A DNA stretch of 64,000 bases from an uncultured Saprospiraceae bacterium (GTDB lineage: Bacteria > Bacteroidota > Bacteroidia > Chitinophagales > Saprospiraceae). The stretch lies in NCBI GenBank assembly GCA_937926205.1, contig CALEYL010000011.1, forward strand, positions 336,465 to 400,464, given 5' to 3'. Positions within the stretch are counted from its first letter, which is position 1; each line of letters begins with the position of its first letter. The position numbers and the translations under genes are program-made. Below the pieces are notes generated by a model. It was not told the origin of the DNA, did no database searches, and saw only the letters and a list, made by a program, of their open reading frames with translations. Shown here piece by piece: positions 59,074-64,000 of this stretch.

Positions 59074-60954
59074 ATGGAGAACTTATTTAAAGCTCTTTCC
59101 GCAAAAGTCTTGCAAATACTGGTATTACTGCTGCTGCCCGCTTCGCAGGGCCACGCTCAGGCCCACCCTCTTCTGGACTCCCTGCTTGCCCAGCTGCCCA
59201 GGATGAAAGAGGATACCAACAAGGTTTCTCTCCTGCACCGGATAGCTGACGAGTATTTTTACATAGATGCTTCAAAGGGCATTGAATACGGCAAACAAAC
59301 GTTGGAGTTGTCTAATAAACTCGATTATCCCAAAGGAAAAAGTCTGGCTTTTCTTGTGCTTGGTCTCAACTATGAAAACAAGGCCGATTTTAGCAATGCA
59401 ATGGACGCCTACTTTCAAGCCCTGAAAATAAACGAAGCGATGAGCGACCAAAAAGGCATTGCCGCCTGTCTGAGCAATATCGGCAATGTCTATTTGGCCC
59501 AAAATAACTACGACAAAGCGGAGGAATATTATTTGAAGGCGCTGGAAATCAACCGGAAAACGGGAAACAAAGTCTATATGTCCGTCAACCTGACAAACCT
59601 GGGCAATATCTATGAGAAACAGGACCGTATTGAAGAAGCAGTTAAACATATCAGTGAAGCCCTACGGCTGAACCGGGAAAACGGCGACAAAAACAACGAG
59701 ATCATAAATCTTATGAACTTCGGTGGTATTTACGTCAAGCAGCACAATTATCCGTCTGCGCTGGAAAACTTTAAGAGGTCGCTGGAATTGGCCATCGAGG
59801 TGCAAGACCAATACATGGAAGCTGCAAGCGCCATTTTTCTCGGTGCGATGTATGCCGAATATGTTCGGGATACGTCCGCCGGGCTGATCCCCCTGCCGGT
59901 TTCAAAAACAGTTGCCCGGCAACTGGCCATTAATAGTTTGGAAAAAGGGTCAAAGCAAGCCGCCGAAATTGGTTTCCTTGATCAGGAGATGATCGCCAGG
60001 AAGGAACTTTCGGAGATGTACGCCCTCGACGGCAACTATCGCGCCTCACTTGACAACTTCAAGCAGTACACCGTACTGAACGATTCTATACATAGCTCGG
60101 AAAATAAATTGAAAATTACTAATTTAGAAACCCAGCGGGAACTTGAACTCCGTGACAAGCAAATCGAGATTGATCGCCTCGCTGTTGCAAAAAAGCGGAA
60201 CGAGCGGGTATATTTCATCTCCGGCATTTTGGCGTTATTGGCCATTTTCGGCATCGTCGTGCGTAGTTTTATTTTGCAAAAAAGGAGCAACCGCCTGTTA
60301 AGTGTGGAAAAACAACGATCTGACGATTTACTGCTCAATATTTTGCCTGCCGAGGTAGCGGAGGAACTGAAAGAAAAAGGCGCTGCCGAAGCCAAATTCA
60401 TCGACGAGGTTACGGTGCTGTTTTCTGATTTTAAGGACTTTACGAAACTCTCTGAAGCGCAGACCCCCAGGGATTTGGTGGCAGAGATCAACGAGTGCTT
60501 TTCCGCTTTTGACCAGATCATGCAAAAATACGGGGTTGAAAAAATCAAGACCGTAGGCGATGCTTATCTTGCTGCAGGCGGACTGCCCGTCCCTAATGAA
60601 ACTCATGCTGAAGACGTGCTGAACGCATCTCTGGAAATGCAGTCTTTTATACAGGAGCGCAGGCGCAAACGGGAATCGGAGGGCAATTTCTTTTTTGAAG
60701 CCCGCATCGGAGTACATACGGGACCAGTGGTGGCGGGCATCGTTGGAGTGAAAAAATTCGCCTACGATATTTGGGGTGACACGGTAAACACGGCTCAGCG
60801 CATGGAAGTCAGCGGAGAAGTCGGGAAAGTGAACATTTCGGGCAGCACCTATGACATGGTGAAAAATCGATTCCACTGCACCCACCGGGGCAAGGTAAAC
60901 ACGAAAGGCAAGGGGGAGGTAGATATGTACTTTGTGGAGGGCAGCAAAGGTTGA
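59074..60954 (+). CDS. TPR-linked membrane adenylate cyclase (class III)
   Basis: The 626-residue protein has a signal sequence (AKVLQILVLLLLPASQGHAQ), TPR units (about 70-330), a TM segment near 371-395 (VYFISGILALLAIFGIVVRS) and a class III cyclase domain (about 440-620). Metal-binding residues are D452 in VLFSDFKDF and D496 in VGDAYLAAGG. The Lys in EKIKTVGD and the Asp in YDIWGDTVNTAQRME fit ATP specificity, so cAMP is the expected product. TPRs should lie in the periplasm and the cyclase in the cytosol, so an envelope signal may be coupled to cAMP. Confidence 0.9.
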   Translation: MENLFKALSAKVLQILVLLLLPASQGHAQAHPLLDSLLAQLPRMKEDTNKVSLLHRIADEYFYIDASKGIEYGKQTLELSNKLDYPKGKSLAFLVLGLNYENKADFSNAMDAYFQALKINEAMSDQKGIAACLSNIGNVYLAQNNYDKAEEYYLKALEINRKTGNKVYMSVNLTNLGNIYEKQDRIEEAVKHISEALRLNRENGDKNNEIINLMNFGGIYVKQHNYPSALENFKRSLELAIEVQDQYMEAASAIFLGAMYAEYVRDTSAGLIPLPVSKTVARQLAINSLEKGSKQAAEIGFLDQEMIARKELSEMYALDGNYRASLDNFKQYTVLNDSIHSSENKLKITNLETQRELELRDKQIEIDRLAVAKKRNERVYFISGILALLAIFGIVVRSFILQKRSNRLLSVEKQRSDDLLLNILPAEVAEELKEKGAAEAKFIDEVTVLFSDFKDFTKLSEAQTPRDLVAEINECFSAFDQIMQKYGVEKIKTVGDAYLAAGGLPVPNETHAEDVLNASLEMQSFIQERRRKRESEGNFFFEARIGVHTGPVVAGIVGVKKFAYDIWGDTVNTAQRMEVSGEVGKVNISGSTYDMVKNRFHCTHRGKVNTKGKGEVDMYFVEGSKG

Positions 60955-61003
60955 ACATAGGCCAGGCCATCTATACGGAATGTTAAATATTGCCTTGAAA
61001 TGC

Positions 61004-62353
61004 TCAATCCACCAGCCCCACAAAATTATGGGGGGCAATTTGATACAGCTCCTCCCGTACTGCTGCACTCACATGCAGGTCGTGAATGAACTTTTCGATG
61101 TCTTTTTTCGTAATCGTTGTCTTCCCGCGGGTGAGTGCCTTCAGCGCTTCGTAAGGTTGCGGGTATCCTTCGCGACGCAGGATGGTCTGGATGGCTTCGG
61201 CTACAACGGCCCAATTGGCGTCGAGGTCGGCTTCCAGGCGCTCTTTGTTCAAAATGAGTTTTCCCAATCCTTTCGTGATGGCCTGAAAAGCGATCAGGGT
61301 ATGGGCAATCGGCACACCGATGTTGCGCAATACAGTGCTGTCAGTGAGGTCGCGCTGGAGGCGGGAAACGGGGAGTTTGTCGGCGAGGTGCCCGAAAATG
61401 GCATTGGCCAGTCCAAGGTTGCCTTCTGCATTTTCAAAATCGATGGGATTGACTTTGTGCGGCATGGCAGAGGAGCCCACTTCGCCCGCCACCGTTTTCT
61501 GCTTAAAATATTCCATGGAGATATACGTCCAGATGTCACGGCAGAGGTCGATGAGTATGGTATTGATGCGCATCATAGCATGGAACAAAGCGGCGAGGTT
61601 GTCGTAGTGTTCGATTTGAGTGGTCGGGTGCGATCGGATCATTCCAAGATCCTGTTGTACGAAATGGTCGGCAAAGCTGCGCCAGTTGATGTCGGGATAA
61701 GCAACGTGGTGGGCATTAAAGTTGCCGGTAGCACCTCCGAATTTGGCTTTGTGTTCGATGCTGTGCAGCAAAACCGTTTGGGCGCGCAGGCGTTCGGTAA
61801 ACACCCGTATTTCTTTACCCAGCGTGGTCGGCGAAGCCGGTTGACCGTGCGTATGCGCGAGCATGGGTATGCCGCGCCATTCTTCTGCAAGGGCTTCCAG
61901 GGCATGCGACAACTGGCTTAAAGTTGGATCATAAACCTGTTCCAGTGCATGTTTCAGCAGGAGTGGCGTCGCCGTGTTGTTTATGTCCTGTGAAGTCAGC
62001 CCAAAATGGATGAATTCTTTGTAGCGCTCCAGTCCGAGGCCGTCCATTTTCGATTTCAGGTAGTATTCGACTGCTTTGACGTCGTGGTTGGTTTCGCGTT
62101 CGATGTGTTTTACCTTTTCGGCTTCTTCCACGTCAAAAGCTTCTGCCAGGCGAAGCAGGGCTTTCCCTTTTTCGGGCGGAACATCCTTCAATTGCGGCAA
62201 GGGCAAGCGGCACAATGCGTTGAAATAGCGCACTTCCACCAGGATCCGGTAGCGAATGAGGGCAAATTCCGAAAAATAAGCAGATAAGGATGCGGTCTGG
62301 CGGCTGTACCGGCCATCAACCGGTGAAATGGCTGTGAGCATAATGAACGGCAT
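61004..62353 (-). CDS. purB: Adenylosuccinate lyase
   Basis: Started at the ATG at 62353 (MPFIMLTAISPVDGRYSRQT), the enzyme has 449 residues, a normal length. Motifs are SPVDGRYSRQT, IERETNHDVKAVEYYLK, FIHFGLTSQDINNTATPLLL, LAHTHGQPASPTTLGKE, and GSSAMPHKVNPIDFENAEGN with the catalytic Ser loop. It catalyses two fumarate-releasing steps of purine synthesis. An alternative start at 62341 is possible. It is divergent from guaB, the two starts being 99 bp apart, so purine genes share this promoter region. Confidence 0.95.
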   Translation of the reverse strand: MPFIMLTAISPVDGRYSRQTASLSAYFSEFALIRYRILVEVRYFNALCRLPLPQLKDVPPEKGKALLRLAEAFDVEEAEKVKHIERETNHDVKAVEYYLKSKMDGLGLERYKEFIHFGLTSQDINNTATPLLLKHALEQVYDPTLSQLSHALEALAEEWRGIPMLAHTHGQPASPTTLGKEIRVFTERLRAQTVLLHSIEHKAKFGGATGNFNAHHVAYPDINWRSFADHFVQQDLGMIRSHPTTQIEHYDNLAALFHAMMRINTILIDLCRDIWTYISMEYFKQKTVAGEVGSSAMPHKVNPIDFENAEGNLGLANAIFGHLADKLPVSRLQRDLTDSTVLRNIGVPIAHTLIAFQAITKGLGKLILNKERLEADLDANWAVVAEAIQTILRREGYPQPYEALKALTRGKTTITKKDIEKFIHDLHVSAAVREELYQIAPHNFVGLVD

Positions 62354-62441
62354 ATTGGTTTGCCGGGTAAAGATAAGGACAATGTGATCTATGTGAAGTC
62401 TTCTGTGCACGGATGTGGTAAATAATTTAAAAGTAATTCCA

Positions 62442-62449
62442 TACCTTTG
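62442..62449 (+). promoter_or_regulatory. -7 box immediately before guaB
   Basis: TACCTTTG matches TAnnTTTG and lies three bases before the ATG at 62453. A transcript from it would start at or inside the start codon, so the mRNA would be leaderless, or a different start is used. Confidence 0.4.
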
Positions 62450-62452
62450 CGC

Positions 62453-63937
62453 ATGGAAACTCAAAATACACACCGCAATAAGTTTTTGGGCGAAGCGCTC
62501 ACCTTCGATGATGTGCTTTTGGCGCCCAGCTATTCAGAGGTACTTCCCCGCGAAGTAGACATTTCCTCGCAGCTTACCCGCAACATTCGACTCAACGTAC
62601 CCATCGTTTCGGCAGCCATGGACACGGTTACCGAAAGCAAGTTGGCCATTGCCATTGCCCGGCAGGGCGGCATCGGCATCATCCACAAAAACATGACGAT
62701 TGACGAGCAGGCCGAACAGGTGCGCCTCGTTAAACGCTCTGAAAGCGGCATGATCGTTGATCCCGTTACGCTGATGGAAGACGCGCTCGTCAGCGATGCA
62801 CTGTCTTTGATGCAACAATTTAAAATCGGTGGCATTCCGATTGTGAATCATCAAAAACGGCTCATCGGCATCCTGACCAACCGCGATTTGCGCTTCGAAC
62901 GGCGTAAAAACCGACCCATACGCGAATTGATGACCACCGAAAATCTGGTCACGGCGCCTATGGGTACGACGCTGGAACAGGCGCGCGATATTCTGCAAAG
63001 CCGGAAAATCGAAAAGCTCCCCGTTGTCGACGACAATTACATTCTCGTTGGCCTGATTACCTACAAAGACATCATGAAAGTGCACGACTATCCGCGATCC
63101 TGCAAAGATTTGCTGGGGCGTCTGGTGGTTGGCGCTGCAGTCGGCGTCACCAGCGACGTCATGGAACGCATTGAAGCGCTGGTAAAGGTAAGTGTGGATG
63201 TCATTGCTGTTGATACGGCGCATGGTCATTCCAAAGGGGTACTTGATGCCATCCGGCGTATCAAATCCGTCTATCCCAATTTGCAGGTCATCGGTGGCAA
63301 CGTGGCAACCGGCGAAGGCGCCAAAGCGCTGGTGGATGCCGGCGCCGACGGCGTAAAAGTAGGCGTTGGCCCCGGCAGCATCTGCACCACCCGGGTTGTT
63401 GCCGGTGTTGGAGTTCCGCAACTGACCGCCATCTACAACGCGGCAACGGCCATCAAGGGCAGCGGGGTTCCTGTTATCGGCGACGGCGGCATCCGTTTTA
63501 CGGGCGATATCGTGAAAGCCCTCGCTGCAGGCGCAAACACGATCATGGGGGGCAGCCTTTTTGCAGGTGTGGAAGAAGCGCCGGGAGAAACCATTATTTT
63601 TGAAGGCAGAAAATTCAAGATATACCGCGGCATGGGCTCCCTGGGCGCAATGAAAGAAGGATCCAAAGACCGCTACTTCCAGGATGTGGAAGACGATATC
63701 CGGAAACTGGTGCCCGAAGGCATCGAAGGACGGGTTCCTTTCAAAGGCACCGTGGAGGAAGCCATGGTGCAATACATCGGCGGCTTGCGTGCAGGTATGG
63801 GGTATTGCGGCGCACCAACGGTGGAAGCGCTCCAGGAGAAGGCTAATTTTGTGAAAATCACAGCGGCAGGTATTCGCGAAAGCCATCCGCATAATGTCAT
63901 TATTACGAAGGAAGCGCCGAATTATAGCAGCAGGTAA
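62453..63937 (+). CDS. guaB: IMP dehydrogenase
   Basis: With the ATG at 62453 the protein has 494 residues. It has EALTFDDVLLAPSYSEVLPR at the N-terminus, paired CBS domains (about 95-210; MTTENLVTAPMGTTLEQARD), the catalytic loop GVGPGSICTTRVVAGVGVPQ with its Cys, GDGGIRFTGDIVKALAAGAN, and YRGMGSLGAM. It oxidises IMP to XMP, the committed step to GMP. Length and domain order are standard. It is divergent from purB. Confidence 0.96.
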   Translation: METQNTHRNKFLGEALTFDDVLLAPSYSEVLPREVDISSQLTRNIRLNVPIVSAAMDTVTESKLAIAIARQGGIGIIHKNMTIDEQAEQVRLVKRSESGMIVDPVTLMEDALVSDALSLMQQFKIGGIPIVNHQKRLIGILTNRDLRFERRKNRPIRELMTTENLVTAPMGTTLEQARDILQSRKIEKLPVVDDNYILVGLITYKDIMKVHDYPRSCKDLLGRLVVGAAVGVTSDVMERIEALVKVSVDVIAVDTAHGHSKGVLDAIRRIKSVYPNLQVIGGNVATGEGAKALVDAGADGVKVGVGPGSICTTRVVAGVGVPQLTAIYNAATAIKGSGVPVIGDGGIRFTGDIVKALAAGANTIMGGSLFAGVEEAPGETIIFEGRKFKIYRGMGSLGAMKEGSKDRYFQDVEDDIRKLVPEGIEGRVPFKGTVEEAMVQYIGGLRAGMGYCGAPTVEALQEKANFVKITAAGIRESHPHNVIITKEAPNYSSR

Positions 63938-64000
63938 GGAGGTTTAGTTGGCAGGGTTTAGTTGGCAGTTGGCAGGATGCAGCTGTGCGCTCAAGAATTA
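63938..64000. repeat. Short repeat after guaB
   Basis: TTTAGTTGGCAG occurs twice, with a further GTTGGCAG, in the last 60 bases. No gene is visible before the window ends. Confidence 0.45.

Noticed and set aside
60932..61921. 329-codon plus-strand frame opposite purB
   Set aside because: Shadow frame; purB has complete family motifs on the minus strand.
62534..63892. 452-codon minus-strand frame opposite guaB
   Set aside because: His/Asp/Ala-rich shadow of a highly conserved gene.

Overview
The window comes from a member of the Bacteroidota, most likely a saprospiraceae-like bacterium. Evidence for this is a type IX secretion plug protein (40.2 kb), a glucanase with a type IX C-terminal sorting domain (55-56.7 kb), Kdo transferase, many lipoproteins, TPR/CHAT proteins behind an ECF-like sigma factor, and several TAnnTTTG promoter boxes. 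The genus cannot be named from sequence alone.

Left third (1-24.1 kb), a large CRISPR locus. A minus-strand type III operon runs cas6, an HD-less cas10 with an intact GGDD, a Csm3-like Cas7, a Csx10-like Cas5, a fused two-domain Cas7, a TIGR04423-like protein, a TIGR03986-like RAMP with a helical tail, a two-TM membrane protein and the first codons of a YhcG/DUF1016 nuclease. It resembles type III-D. CRISPR array I (16 repeats) and array II (74 repeats) have different 37-bp repeats with the same GTCGCAATCC end. Read on the minus strand, both repeats end in ATTGCGAC, a normal crRNA handle. Both arrays have a decayed repeat at the left end, so both leaders lie on the right and both are transcribed leftward. 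Each leader abuts its own adaptation genes: array I has cas1-cas2-reverse transcriptase (plus strand); array II has a minus-strand operon in which cas1 and cas2 are interleaved with three envelope genes (a four-TM coiled-coil protein, a vWA-like lipoprotein and an exported protein with a C-terminal TM segment). This second module is the most unusual arrangement in the window.

Middle (24.1-46.6 kb), mostly ordinary chromosome: a SNF2 helicase, a propeller lipoprotein, nicotinate phosphoribosyltransferase, an M20 amidohydrolase, a PhoD-like phosphatase, a DUF697/SHOCT protein, twin cysteine-rich lipoproteins, waaA, nucleotide-sugar genes (UXS-like, rfbB), the type IX plug, and a sigma/anti-sigma/CHAT-TPR set. 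Intergenic gaps are rich in small repeats. These include two 126-bp MITE-like elements inserted in REP palindromes with target duplications, three copies of a long palindromic repeat, and a 7-bp tandem repeat at the end of the amidohydrolase gene.

Right third (46.6-64 kb): three consecutive genes that look like a tripartite alpha-helical pore-forming toxin; an AT-rich stretch of four unfamiliar genes in three units, each followed by an attC-like inverted repeat (a cassette-like cluster with no visible integrase); a GH16 glucanase; a TPR-Arr fusion (rifamycin ADP-ribosyltransferase); a TPR protein; a TPR-linked adenylate cyclase; and divergent purB and guaB.

No tRNA or rRNA gene was recognised.
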